Assembly: GCA_910578475.1 (NCBI GenBank)
Contig: CAJTRK010000014.1
Location: 11,309 to 75,308 of the forward strand
Reading direction: 5' to 3'
Source: an uncultured Lachnospiraceae bacterium
GTDB taxonomy: Bacteria; Bacillota; Clostridia; Lachnospirales; Lachnospiraceae
Length of the DNA: 64,000 nucleotides
The notes beneath the pieces are model-generated. The model did not search any database. It worked only from the letters and a program-made list of their open reading frames with translations, and was not told the origin of the DNA. Positions 53,317-61,635 of the stretch are shown one piece after another. Position 1 is the stretch's first letter. Every line of letters starts with the position of its first letter. Position numbers and translations under genes: made by a program.

Positions 53317-55044
53317 TTAACCCAGTGCGTCAAACTTGCAAAGCTGTCTGCAGACACCGCACCCTACACAGAGCGTTGCGTCAATCTTAGCCTTTCCGTC
53401 CACCATGCTGATTGCAGGACAGCCTATCTTCATACATGCCTTGCAGCCTTTGCATTTCTCCGGGTCGGAACAGATGGGGCCCGGATGTTTTACATATTTC
53501 AGCAGCGCACAAGAACGGCGTGATATGATAACTGACGGCTCTTTTGCCGCAAGCTCCTCTTTGATTGCCTTCTGGCAGGCATCCATATCATAAGGGTCCA
53601 CCACTCTTACCCGTCGGATTCCGACAGCGCGGCAGAGATTTTCCAAATCAATCTTCGTACAGGGGTCTCCTTTCAGATTATAGCCTGTGGTCGGATTCTG
53701 CTGATGTCCCGTCATTCCCGTAATGGAATTATCCAGTATAATTACCGTCGCGTCGGATTCATTATAAGCGATATTCATCAGACCCGTAACGCCTGAATGA
53801 ATAAATGTGGAGTCTCCTATAACCGCCACGGTCTTTCCGGCATTTTCCCCGCCGCCGGCTTTAACGAAACCGTGAAGTCCGGAGACAGAAGCGCCCATGC
53901 AAATGGTCGTATCAATAGCGCCGAGAGGCGGGACGGCTCCCAGTGTATAGCATCCGATGTCTCCAAGCACCGTCAGATTCATTTTTTTCATCACATAGAA
54001 GATGCTTCGATGAGGGCAGCCTGCACACATAACGGGCGGTCTTGCGGGAATATTCTCTTCAAGAGACGCACCGGCCTGTACCGCTTTTCCCAATTTCTCT
54101 TTTACAACGTTCTGGCTCAGTTCCCCAATATTGGAAAACAGCTCTTTTCCAGATACCGAAAGTCCAAGATTTTTACAGTGTGACTCAATAAATCCATCCA
54201 GTTCTTCCACCACCGCCACTTTGTCAACGGCAGCCGCAAAATCTTTTATTTTCTGTTCTGGCATCGGCCAAATCATGCCGAGCTTTAAAACCGGATAGGT
54301 ATCGCCAAAAGCCTCTTTTACATACTGATAACAGGTGGAAGAAGTGATAATGCCGCAGGAGGAATCCTGTCCCTGTTCGATACGGTTAATGTCCGTCGTT
54401 TCTGCCCAGGCCGTCAGCGCTCTGGTCCGTTCCTCCACAACCGGATGACGCTTTTTCGCATTGGCCGGCATCATAATATATTTTGAAGGATTTTTTTCAT
54501 AGTTCTTCTGTTCCGGAAGAACTCGTTCTCCCGTTTCTACCACACTCTGGGAATGGCTGACACGGGTGCACATTTTTATGAGAACCGCTGTATCAAATTC
54601 TTCGGAAAGCTCATAGGCAAGTTTCGCAAAATGAAGCGCTTCCGCGGAATCGGAAGGTTCCAGCATCGGAATCTTCGCCGCCTGCGCATAATGTCTGGAA
54701 TCCTGCTCATTCTGAGAGCTGTGCATGCCGGCATCATCGGCCACCCCGATTAAAAGCCCTGCGTTCACGCCGGTGTAAGAAATCGTAAAAAGAGGGTCCG
54801 CCGCCACATTCAATCCCACATGCTTCATGGCGCAAAAGCTCCTCTTTCCCGCCAGAGAAGCGCCAAATGCCGCCTCGAGAGCTACCTTTTCATTGGGCGC
54901 CCATTCCGCATAAATTTCCTCGTATTTTGCCGCACACTCCGTTATCTCCGTACTGGGCGTCCCCGGATAACTGGACACGAAGCAGCAGCCTGCCTCATAA
55001 AGGCCTCTGGCAACCGCCTCGTTGCCAAGCATCAGTGTTCTCAT
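53317..55044 (-). CDS. iorA: Indolepyruvate:ferredoxin oxidoreductase, alpha subunit
   Basis: The 575-residue subunit contains the pyrimidine-binding half (SSYPGTPSTEI), a TPP-binding segment (GDIGCYTLGAVPPLGA, GDSTFIHSGVTGL) and a C-terminal 2[4Fe-4S] ferredoxin domain (CSDPEKCKGCKACMKIGCP, then CVGCGVCRQLC). It handles the amino-acid-derived aryl 2-oxoacids indolepyruvate, phenylpyruvate and hydroxyphenylpyruvate. It ends close to the cluster, so the operon couples amino-acid fermentation to ferredoxin reduction. Confidence 0.96.
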   Translation of the reverse strand: MRTLMLGNEAVARGLYEAGCCFVSSYPGTPSTEITECAAKYEEIYAEWAPNEKVALEAAFGASLAGKRSFCAMKHVGLNVAADPLFTISYTGVNAGLLIGVADDAGMHSSQNEQDSRHYAQAAKIPMLEPSDSAEALHFAKLAYELSEEFDTAVLIKMCTRVSHSQSVVETGERVLPEQKNYEKNPSKYIMMPANAKKRHPVVEERTRALTAWAETTDINRIEQGQDSSCGIITSSTCYQYVKEAFGDTYPVLKLGMIWPMPEQKIKDFAAAVDKVAVVEELDGFIESHCKNLGLSVSGKELFSNIGELSQNVVKEKLGKAVQAGASLEENIPARPPVMCAGCPHRSIFYVMKKMNLTVLGDIGCYTLGAVPPLGAIDTTICMGASVSGLHGFVKAGGGENAGKTVAVIGDSTFIHSGVTGLMNIAYNESDATVIILDNSITGMTGHQQNPTTGYNLKGDPCTKIDLENLCRAVGIRRVRVVDPYDMDACQKAIKEELAAKEPSVIISRRSCALLKYVKHPGPICSDPEKCKGCKACMKIGCPAISMVDGKAKIDATLCVGCGVCRQLCKFDALG

Positions 55045-55060
55045 ATATCTTTTTCCTCCT

Positions 55061-56611
55061 TTAAGACTGGTCTCCGATGGAATCCGTCACAGAAACCGTT
55101 ACTTTTTTCTGATAGCAGGAGAAAATCTTCTCCAGAGTCTTCTGTTCGGGCGCCTTTGTCGCCACGCTTACCACAGGTACGATAATAAGTCCTGCCAGCA
55201 TACAGAATGCACCGGCATTAATCGGCGACTGTAAATAAGCGGGAAACAGCGGACGAAAGAAGATGTTCGCAAGCATCACAACCGTAGAAAACAGAAAACT
55301 CACCCAACAGGCCGCTTTTGTAGTCCGCTTCCAGTACAGGCCATAGAGGAACGGCGCCAGAAACGCTCCGGCCAGCGCTCCCCAACTCACACCCATCAGC
55401 TGCGCAATAAAAGTCACATTGGAACGGTATTGAATCAAAGCGAGCACTACGGAAATTACGATAAACACTACCAGCAGAATCCGCATCCATTTGACCTGTT
55501 CCTTCTCATCCATCTCTTTAATCATATTACCTTTAATGAAGTCCAGCGTCAAGGTAGAGCTCGATGCCAGTACCAGAGAAGAAAGTGTGGACATGGAGGC
55601 GGAAAGCACCAGAATGACTACGACGGCAATCAGTATCGTCGGAAGCCCCGACAGCATCGTAGGCACAACGGAATCATAACCATTTGCCGCAATGTCGATT
55701 TTATCACTGAAAAGCCGGCCGAATCCTCCCAGGAAATAACAGCCGCCGGAAACAATCGTAGCAAAAACTGTGGAAATAACCATTCCTTTGTTGATTGCGT
55801 TCTCGCTCTTGATGGCATAAAATTTCTGTACCATCTGGGGCAGTCCCCAGGTTCCCAGACTGGTGAGTATCACCACCCCGAGAAGTCCCGCAGGGTCCGG
55901 TCCAAAGAAAGAGTTAAATACACCGGGCGCCGTGGACACTGTCTCATCGCTTACCGCAGACAGTTTTTCGAGCGCCGCAAGAAAACCTCCCTGACTGTTC
56001 AATACCGCAAAGATTACGGCAACGATACCGAAAATCATGATAATACCCTGAATAAAATCGTTAATGGCGGTAGCCATATAACCGCCTGCAATCACATAAA
56101 TGCCGGTGAGTACCGCCATAACAATGACACACACACTGTAATCTATCTCAAAGGCCATTCCGAAAAGGCGGCTGAGACCATTGTAGAGACTGGCCGTATA
56201 AGGAATCAAAAAGATAAAGATGATTGCCGAGGCCGCCAGTTTAAGCGGCTTGCTCTCAAAACGCTGTCCGAAAAACTCCGGCATGGTCGCACTGTTCAGG
56301 TGCTGTGTCATGATGCGGGTACGGCGTCCCAATACCGCCCAGGCGAGAAGAGACCCGATAAAGGCATTTCCCAGGCCGGCCCATGTTGCGGCAATCCCAT
56401 ATTTCCATCCGAACTGCCCCGCATAACCTACGAAAACCACAGCCGAAAAATAGCTCGTTCCATAAGCAAACGCAGTCAGCCACGGTCCCACGCTCCTGCC
56501 TCCGAGCACAAACCCGTTAACATCCGTAGCATGCCGGCGGCAGTATAGCCCGATACCTATCATGACGCCAAAAAAGACCACCAGCATAAACAGCTTGATA
56601 AACAAATCCAT
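55061..56611 (-). CDS. Sodium:solute symporter (SSS family)
   Basis: The 516-residue protein has about 13 transmembrane segments with GTSYFSAVVFVGYAGQFGWK and the conserved SASMSTLSSLVLASSS stretch of SSS transporters. The substrate is unknown; in this operon an organic or aromatic acid is the natural guess. The ATG at 56611 follows GAGGAGGATTTAT; the longer frame to 56650 lies over the intergenic spacer. Confidence 0.92.
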   Translation of the reverse strand: MDLFIKLFMLVVFFGVMIGIGLYCRRHATDVNGFVLGGRSVGPWLTAFAYGTSYFSAVVFVGYAGQFGWKYGIAATWAGLGNAFIGSLLAWAVLGRRTRIMTQHLNSATMPEFFGQRFESKPLKLAASAIIFIFLIPYTASLYNGLSRLFGMAFEIDYSVCVIVMAVLTGIYVIAGGYMATAINDFIQGIIMIFGIVAVIFAVLNSQGGFLAALEKLSAVSDETVSTAPGVFNSFFGPDPAGLLGVVILTSLGTWGLPQMVQKFYAIKSENAINKGMVISTVFATIVSGGCYFLGGFGRLFSDKIDIAANGYDSVVPTMLSGLPTILIAVVVILVLSASMSTLSSLVLASSSTLTLDFIKGNMIKEMDEKEQVKWMRILLVVFIVISVVLALIQYRSNVTFIAQLMGVSWGALAGAFLAPFLYGLYWKRTTKAACWVSFLFSTVVMLANIFFRPLFPAYLQSPINAGAFCMLAGLIIVPVVSVATKAPEQKTLEKIFSCYQKKVTVSVTDSIGDQS

Positions 56612-56658
56612 ATAAATCCTCCTCATCCGTAAATATTTCGTACTGTACAATCCATCTT

Positions 56659-58296
56659 CTAATTGTTAATCTGCGCTTCCACAAGACTGCCATGGCAATA
56701 TCGTTCTCGCAGAAGCGGTTTTTCTATTTTACCCGTAGGATTTCTTGGAACTTTTTCAAAAATAATCTTTCTCGGACGTTTATACCGGGGCAGCTCCCTG
56801 CAAAATTCCATAATTTCCTCTTCCGTAGCGGTAATCCCCTCTTTCAGCTCAATAACCGCCGCCGCAATTTCTCCAAGTCTCGCATCCGGCAGGCCGATAA
56901 CTGCCGTATCTTTTATTTTATCGTTCCGACGCAGGAAATCTTCAATCTGTACCGGATACAAGTTCTCTCCTCCGGAAATGATAACATCCTTTTTCCGGTC
57001 CACCAGATAAATGAATCCGTCTTCATCCATGCGCGCCATATCTCCCGTATAAAGCCAGCCGTTCTTCAAAACCTCGTCCGTTGCCTCAGGGTTCTTATAA
57101 TAACAGAGCATAACGCCCGGACCGTAAACGATAAGTTCTCCCACTTCTCCCTGCGAGGTCTCCTGTCCCTGCTCATCCACAATCTTCGCTTCCCAGTGAT
57201 AGCCCGGCTTTCCGATGGCTCCTACCTTATGTATATTCTCAACGCCAAGATGCACACAGCCGGGTCCGATGGATTCGCTCAGGCCGTAGTTGGTATCGTA
57301 CTGATGATGCGGAAAATGTTTTTTCCAACGCTGAATCAGGCTCGGCGGAACCGGCTGCGCTCCGATGTGCATTAAGCGCCATTGCTCCAAAAGATAATGT
57401 TCCATATCCACCTTCCCGGACTCAATCGCATCCAGAAGGTCCTGCGCCCAGGGCACTAACAGCCATACAATGGTACATTTTTCTTCCGTAACCGCCCGCA
57501 GAATCCACTCCGGCTTCACGCCCCGGAGCAGCACCGCTTTACCTGCCGTCAGCAGGGAACCGAACCAGTGCATTTTCGCACCGGTATGATAGAGCGGCGG
57601 AATACACAAAAACACATCCTCTTTTGTCTGTCCGTGATGGTTTTGTTCCGTCTCGCAGGAAGAACGAAGAGACCTGTGGTCATGCAGAATCGCTTTCGGA
57701 AATCCGGTCGTTCCGGAAGAAAAATAAATTGCCGCATAATCCGTTTCCTTCAATGCAACCGGAGGCGCGCTGGAAGAACAAAATCTCATCAGCTTTAAAC
57801 AGTCTTCCGTATAAGAAGGTCCCTCCGGCCCCGGGAAAAACATCATCCGTATCCCCGGCAGATTCTCCGCTATCGTATCCATACGGCTGATAAATTCCGG
57901 TCCGAAAACCAGCACTTCCACATCCGCAAGTTCCAGACAGTATTTGATTTCCTCCGCGGAATAACGGAAATTTAAAGGCACGGCTACCCCTCCTGCTTTC
58001 AGAATACCGAAATAAACAGGCAGCCATTCCAGACAATTCATCATCAAAATTCCTACCTTCGTTTCCCGCTCAAGCCCACGGCTCAAAAGCAGATTCGCGA
58101 AGCGGTTGGCCCGTCTGTCAAAATCCGTCCAGCTCAGTTCTCTCCGATAGGGAGCTCCGTTTTCCGCGCTTTCAATCAGGCTTGCCTCACGCCATGTTAC
58201 CGCGCTGTCGCGCTCCTGAGACGGATTCAGCTCCACAAGCGCCGTATCTGAACCGTACAGACGGGCGTTCCGCTCCAAAAAATCTGTGATTACCAT
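56659..58296 (-). CDS. AMP-binding acyl-CoA ligase
   Basis: The 545-residue enzyme is an ANL-superfamily ligase, with the phosphate loop YFSSGTTGFPKAI, the motif YGLSESIGPG, YTGDMARMDEDGFIY, and the terminal Lys in RNPTGKIEK. It would activate a carboxylic acid (fatty or aryl) with CoA. Its place beside PaaI, a symporter, IorAB and PaaK suggests an acid produced or taken up in the same pathway. The ATG at 58296 follows AAAGGAGGAACCCTATC. Confidence 0.92.
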   Translation of the reverse strand: MVITDFLERNARLYGSDTALVELNPSQERDSAVTWREASLIESAENGAPYRRELSWTDFDRRANRFANLLLSRGLERETKVGILMMNCLEWLPVYFGILKAGGVAVPLNFRYSAEEIKYCLELADVEVLVFGPEFISRMDTIAENLPGIRMMFFPGPEGPSYTEDCLKLMRFCSSSAPPVALKETDYAAIYFSSGTTGFPKAILHDHRSLRSSCETEQNHHGQTKEDVFLCIPPLYHTGAKMHWFGSLLTAGKAVLLRGVKPEWILRAVTEEKCTIVWLLVPWAQDLLDAIESGKVDMEHYLLEQWRLMHIGAQPVPPSLIQRWKKHFPHHQYDTNYGLSESIGPGCVHLGVENIHKVGAIGKPGYHWEAKIVDEQGQETSQGEVGELIVYGPGVMLCYYKNPEATDEVLKNGWLYTGDMARMDEDGFIYLVDRKKDVIISGGENLYPVQIEDFLRRNDKIKDTAVIGLPDARLGEIAAAVIELKEGITATEEEIMEFCRELPRYKRPRKIIFEKVPRNPTGKIEKPLLRERYCHGSLVEAQINN

Positions 58297-58363
58297 GATA
58301 GGGTTCCTCCTTTTTCGTATCTGTCAGTGGTATCTTCTTCCCAATTCACTTCATATCATTCTT

Positions 58364-58768
58364 TCAATGATTATTTATGACATATCCGTTCATCGTCGCA
58401 TGCGCCACATAAGTGCCTAGCTCATCTCTCACATCCACCGCATAAAACGCGGTTGTGCGCCCATTCCTCAGGCAGGACGCTTCCGCAATAAGACGCTCTC
58501 CTTTGGCCGGAGAAAGAAATGTTATGGACGCCTGCTGGCTGACCGTTTTTTTCTCAGAATATCCATTCGCCGCAACGGCACACGCAATATCCGCCAACGT
58601 AAAAATCGCTCCGCCCATCGGGACATGATTCTCATTCATATGCTTTTCTTCCAAAATCAGAGAGCAGACTGCCCTCCCCGGCTCGGCTTCATCAATCACG
58701 ATACCGGCTGCATCCGTAGCAAAATGGTCATTTCGAAAACGACTGCGAATCTCCTCTAATGCCGACAT
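58364..58768 (-). CDS. PaaI-family hotdog thioesterase
   Basis: The 134-residue hotdog-fold protein has NHVPMGGAIFTLADIACAVA, the conserved active-site segment of PaaI enzymes, which hydrolyse acyl- or aryl-CoA. The ATG at 58768 follows AAAGGAGATTGTTT. It is the first gene of the operon, behind the promoter at 58828. Confidence 0.9.
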   Translation of the reverse strand: MSALEEIRSRFRNDHFATDAAGIVIDEAEPGRAVCSLILEEKHMNENHVPMGGAIFTLADIACAVAANGYSEKKTVSQQASITFLSPAKGERLIAEASCLRNGRTTAFYAVDVRDELGTYVAHATMNGYVINNH

Positions 58769-58827
58769 AAACAATCTCCTTTCCGTTTTTGCCCGGTCGA
58801 TTTTTTCGAGCAAAAACCGCCCCCAAT

Positions 58828-58856
58828 ACTTTAGCACTTTTAATCGTTAAAGTCAA
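58828..58856 (-). promoter_or_regulatory. Promoter of the thioesterase-IorAB-PaaK operon
   Basis: On the minus strand TTGACT (58851-58856) and TAAAGT (58828-58833) are 17 bases apart. The -35 overlaps the stop codon of the recombinase gene. Confidence 0.7.
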
Positions 58857-60667
58857 GAAGTATTCGAAACTATCCATTCTCCTCTGCCGTTCGGCACGCT
58901 GTATCGAATTTTCCCTTCCGCCTTGAGCTTCCGTATACGCCGCTGCACCATCGAAAGCGTGAATCCCGTTTCTCCGGCAATCTCCTTCGCCGTAATCTTC
59001 GGTGTTATCTGCATCAATTTCAGAATCCTGTCTTTCTCCGCCTCCATCTGCGGATAATGTGATGTGCCGCAGTTTTGCGGTATGGTTATCATGCGCCCGG
59101 CCTTCCAATATAGTTCCATGCACTCCGGATATACTGTAATTTTCGTTATCCCGGAAATCATTTCAAGCGTCTGAGCCTGTCGTATTATATTTTTTTCCAA
59201 ACGGTTTTTTATAATATACAGACGTTCTTCCTTCTTTTCATTTTGTATGGATTCTTCCTCCATCTGTTCTATCTGTCTTTGACAGCGCTCGGCTTTTTCC
59301 TGTAATTCTTGATTTTTTTGCAGATAGACATTGTCATCGACTACACCTTCCAATAGTTTTTCCAAAAGAAGACTCTTCTTTTTTTCTGTTTTTTGCAATT
59401 CCGCTTCCATTCTTTTTCGTTTTTCCGTCGTTTCGCTCTTCTCCAGAACTTTTCGTAACAGAAACAATAGTTCCTCTGCTATCTCCCGCCGGTCAGTCTG
59501 ATTCCTTTGGGGAACGAGCGCGCGCTCCAGATAAAAAAGCAGTTTATCTTCATTTAAGTGCACATTATCACAGCCTTCGTTCTCGTCCTTTTCCGTCTTT
59601 CGCATCGTATCTCTTCGCAGATTACCAGCCAGTCTGCCATGCCGCAGATAATTGCAGCACTTCCATTCCGTTACTTTTCCCGCTTTGTTCCTGCGCATCG
59701 TCCGATAAAACACATTTCCGCACAATCCACAAATCAGTTTTCCCGACAGCGCGCAGCATCCGGCAGTTCCGTGCCCGCTTCGTTTTCCTTCAAAGTTCCT
59801 TTGCTTCCCGTCACGGTTCCTTTCTCTTTTCCGGCTGTCCAACGCCCGGTTGGCCGCTTCAAACAGGGAATCCTCTACAATGACAGGTACTACCCTTTCA
59901 TGCACAATCCACTCCGACTTCGGATTCACCACCGTCTGTTTGCTCTCAAACTCATAGTGACACTTGTTTTGCACGACGGTTCCTTTGTAGATTGGATTAC
60001 GGATGATATTTCTGATAAGCGCAGGGGAAAGCATTTTTCCGCTTCTGTTCGTATATCCTTTTTGATACAGGATTTCGGCGCTGGTATGGGTTCCGTATCC
60101 GTTTGCCGATAATCGGAAAATCATGCGTATCATCTCCGCTTCACCTTCATCAATTACAATCGTTTTATCCGAAAGCTTTTTCAGACCGTACATCCGATTT
60201 GTAAAAACGAAACTTTTCCCTTCCTTTTGTCTGTTTTTATGGGCATTGTTGATTTTTTTGCTCAGTTCCCGGCTGTATTCCTCCGCCAGAATTGCCTTAA
60301 TTCCGGTAATAAGCGCATCATCCGGTGTATAAAACTTTCCTTCCAGATACATGTATAGTTTCTTTTGATTTTTTTGCATCCGTTCCAGAAAAAGATACCA
60401 GTCTTTTGTATTCCGCATCAGGCGGTCCTGACTCTTGATAACGATAATATCAAATTTATCCTGTTCCAAATCTTGATACAGCCTGGCATACTCGCTTCTT
60501 CCCTTGACCGTAGTGCCGCTTTTGGCCTCCACATAGGTATCTATGAACTTCCATCCCTTTTCATGAATACAGTTCTCAGACTCCCGAACCTGTTTTATCA
60601 GCGCATCTTTCTGGCTCTCTTCCTCAGTACTGCACCGGTTATATGTAACCGCACGCAGCTGCTCCAT
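58853..60667 (-). CDS. Large serine recombinase with extra C-terminal winged helix
   Basis: The 604-residue recombinase has an N-terminal resolvase domain with catalytic Ser13 (YNRCSTEEESQ) and the conserved SQDRLMRNT, a recombinase domain (about 165-270), a zinc ribbon (CALSGKLICGLCGNVFY, then CCNYLRHG) and a long coiled coil (about 400-500). After this an additional winged-helix module follows (about 545-604, KITAKEIAGETGFTLSMVQR, then RIRKLKAEGKIRYSVPNGRG), which is not a usual part of large serine recombinases. The ATG follows AGGAGGAAAAATC. It may belong to a small or decaying mobile element; no att sites could be identified. Confidence 0.9.
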   Translation of the reverse strand: MEQLRAVTYNRCSTEEESQKDALIKQVRESENCIHEKGWKFIDTYVEAKSGTTVKGRSEYARLYQDLEQDKFDIIVIKSQDRLMRNTKDWYLFLERMQKNQKKLYMYLEGKFYTPDDALITGIKAILAEEYSRELSKKINNAHKNRQKEGKSFVFTNRMYGLKKLSDKTIVIDEGEAEMIRMIFRLSANGYGTHTSAEILYQKGYTNRSGKMLSPALIRNIIRNPIYKGTVVQNKCHYEFESKQTVVNPKSEWIVHERVVPVIVEDSLFEAANRALDSRKRERNRDGKQRNFEGKRSGHGTAGCCALSGKLICGLCGNVFYRTMRRNKAGKVTEWKCCNYLRHGRLAGNLRRDTMRKTEKDENEGCDNVHLNEDKLLFYLERALVPQRNQTDRREIAEELLFLLRKVLEKSETTEKRKRMEAELQKTEKKKSLLLEKLLEGVVDDNVYLQKNQELQEKAERCQRQIEQMEEESIQNEKKEERLYIIKNRLEKNIIRQAQTLEMISGITKITVYPECMELYWKAGRMITIPQNCGTSHYPQMEAEKDRILKLMQITPKITAKEIAGETGFTLSMVQRRIRKLKAEGKIRYSVPNGRGEWIVSNTS

Positions 60668-60706
60668 GATTTTTCCTCCTATGATTTATAAGATGTATAA
60701 AATGTC

Positions 60707-60859
60707 CTATTGGTTCCCTCTGTCTTCCTCCCCGGACGCTCCGAAACTTCTTTCCTGTATCAGCTCCATGATTCCGACGGCTTCTTCTTTTGTGATATAT
60801 CCGTCCTGTTCCAAAATCCTCGTAATGCTTCTAAGAATCTCTGCCCTTTCCGGCTGCAC
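60707..60859 (-). CDS. Small leader protein of the recombinase (50 aa)
   Basis: A short frame starts with GTG at 60859 after AGGAGGGAAGCCC, a strong ribosome site, and encodes a mostly helical acidic peptide (ILRSITRILEQDGYITKEEA, then VGIMELIQER). It ends 39 bases before the recombinase start and is likely cotranscribed. A longer frame in another phase covers the same stretch but has no comparable ribosome site. No family is recognised. Confidence 0.6.
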   Translation of the reverse strand: MQPERAEILRSITRILEQDGYITKEEAVGIMELIQERSFGASGEEDRGNQ

Positions 60860-60928
60860 GGGCTTCCCTCCTGCTGCATCTTTTTACAATTTATGTAACT
60901 GACCCGTTTTTTATCTCTATCGGAGGAT

Positions 60929-61072
60929 ATGTTGTCTGTCCATTTCATTTGCGCTTTCCATCTCTTCCAGCTCAATATGCTGATTACGTCCATTATCATC
61001 CTGTGCGCCATCGCCATGATTCTGTATAAACTGATTCAAAGTCTGGAACATTCCTATAAGAAAAAAAAATAA
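60929..61072 (+). CDS. Possible small membrane peptide (47 aa)
   Basis: The frame encodes a hydrophobic segment (MLITSIIILCAIAMILYKLI) followed by a basic tail EHSYKKKK, like single-helix membrane peptides such as type I toxins. GGAGG stands only two bases before the ATG at 60929, so the start could instead be the TTG at 60932 or the ATG at 60977. The stop codon falls at the base of the nrdG terminator. It is antisense to nothing known and opposite in strand to its neighbours. Moderate support only. Confidence 0.4.
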   Translation: MLSVHFICAFHLFQLNMLITSIIILCAIAMILYKLIQSLEHSYKKKK

Positions 61073-61097
61073 GGGGGAATCTTATACAGATTCTCCC
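61061..61097 (-). terminator. Terminator after nrdG
   Basis: On the minus strand GGGAGAATCT pairs with AGATTCCCCC around a five-base loop, followed by TTATTTTTTTTTC. The stop codon of nrdG lies in the hairpin loop region. Confidence 0.85.
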
Positions 61098-61618
61098 TCA
61101 TCTTCCCACATCACGGTTCTCCCCATTTCCTGCGATTTTTTCACATCGATAATTCTCTGATTCGAAGACCCCCGGAAACGCAGGCTGATATCTTTTTGCG
61201 CCTCTACAAATTCTCCGTCTACAATGACATCAAGATAAGACAACAGCTCTCTCGTCTCTTCCCATTTCCCGCAAAAATTATCCAGAATATCCCGGTCGTA
61301 AAGATACCCTGTGTAACACCAGATTGTTTTATCCGGATACTGTTCCTTCACTCTGCGAAGCAACGGTAAAAGCCCCTGCTGGTTCACATATTCCATCGGT
61401 TCCCCTCCAAGAAGCGTCAAACCCGCAATATAGGAAGGTTCCAACAGTTTTATGATTTTTTCCATATCTTCTTTCGTAAATTCTCTGCCGTACTGAAAGT
61501 CCCAGGTCATTTCATTGAAACAGCCATTGCAATGATGCGTGCAGCCGCTGACAAAAACAGTCACTCGCACGCCCGGTCCATTGGCAATATCACATTCTTT
61601 TATTTCCGAAAAATACAT
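61082..61618 (-). CDS. nrdG: Anaerobic ribonucleotide reductase-activating protein
   Basis: This radical-SAM enzyme generates the glycyl radical on NrdD. The 178-residue protein carries the CxxxCxxC cluster motif (CTHHCNGC), GGEPM and the SAM-binding segments typical of NrdG. The ATG at 61618 follows AAGGGATG; the longer frame overlaps nrdD and is rejected. It lies 17 bases after nrdD. Confidence 0.96.
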   Translation of the reverse strand: MYFSEIKECDIANGPGVRVTVFVSGCTHHCNGCFNEMTWDFQYGREFTKEDMEKIIKLLEPSYIAGLTLLGGEPMEYVNQQGLLPLLRRVKEQYPDKTIWCYTGYLYDRDILDNFCGKWEETRELLSYLDVIVDGEFVEAQKDISLRFRGSSNQRIIDVKKSQEMGRTVMWEDEGESV

Positions 61619-61635
61619 AGACTCATCATCCCTTC

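Noticed and set aside
55430..56548. Long plus-strand reading frame (372 codons)
   Set aside because: It lies entirely antisense to the well-supported sodium:solute symporter and its translation (Arg/His/Asn-rich, no domain) is typical of a shadow frame.
60760..61017. Minus-strand frame of 85 codons upstream of the recombinase
   Set aside because: Another phase has a much better ribosome site (AGGAGGG before GTG 60859) and a more protein-like sequence.
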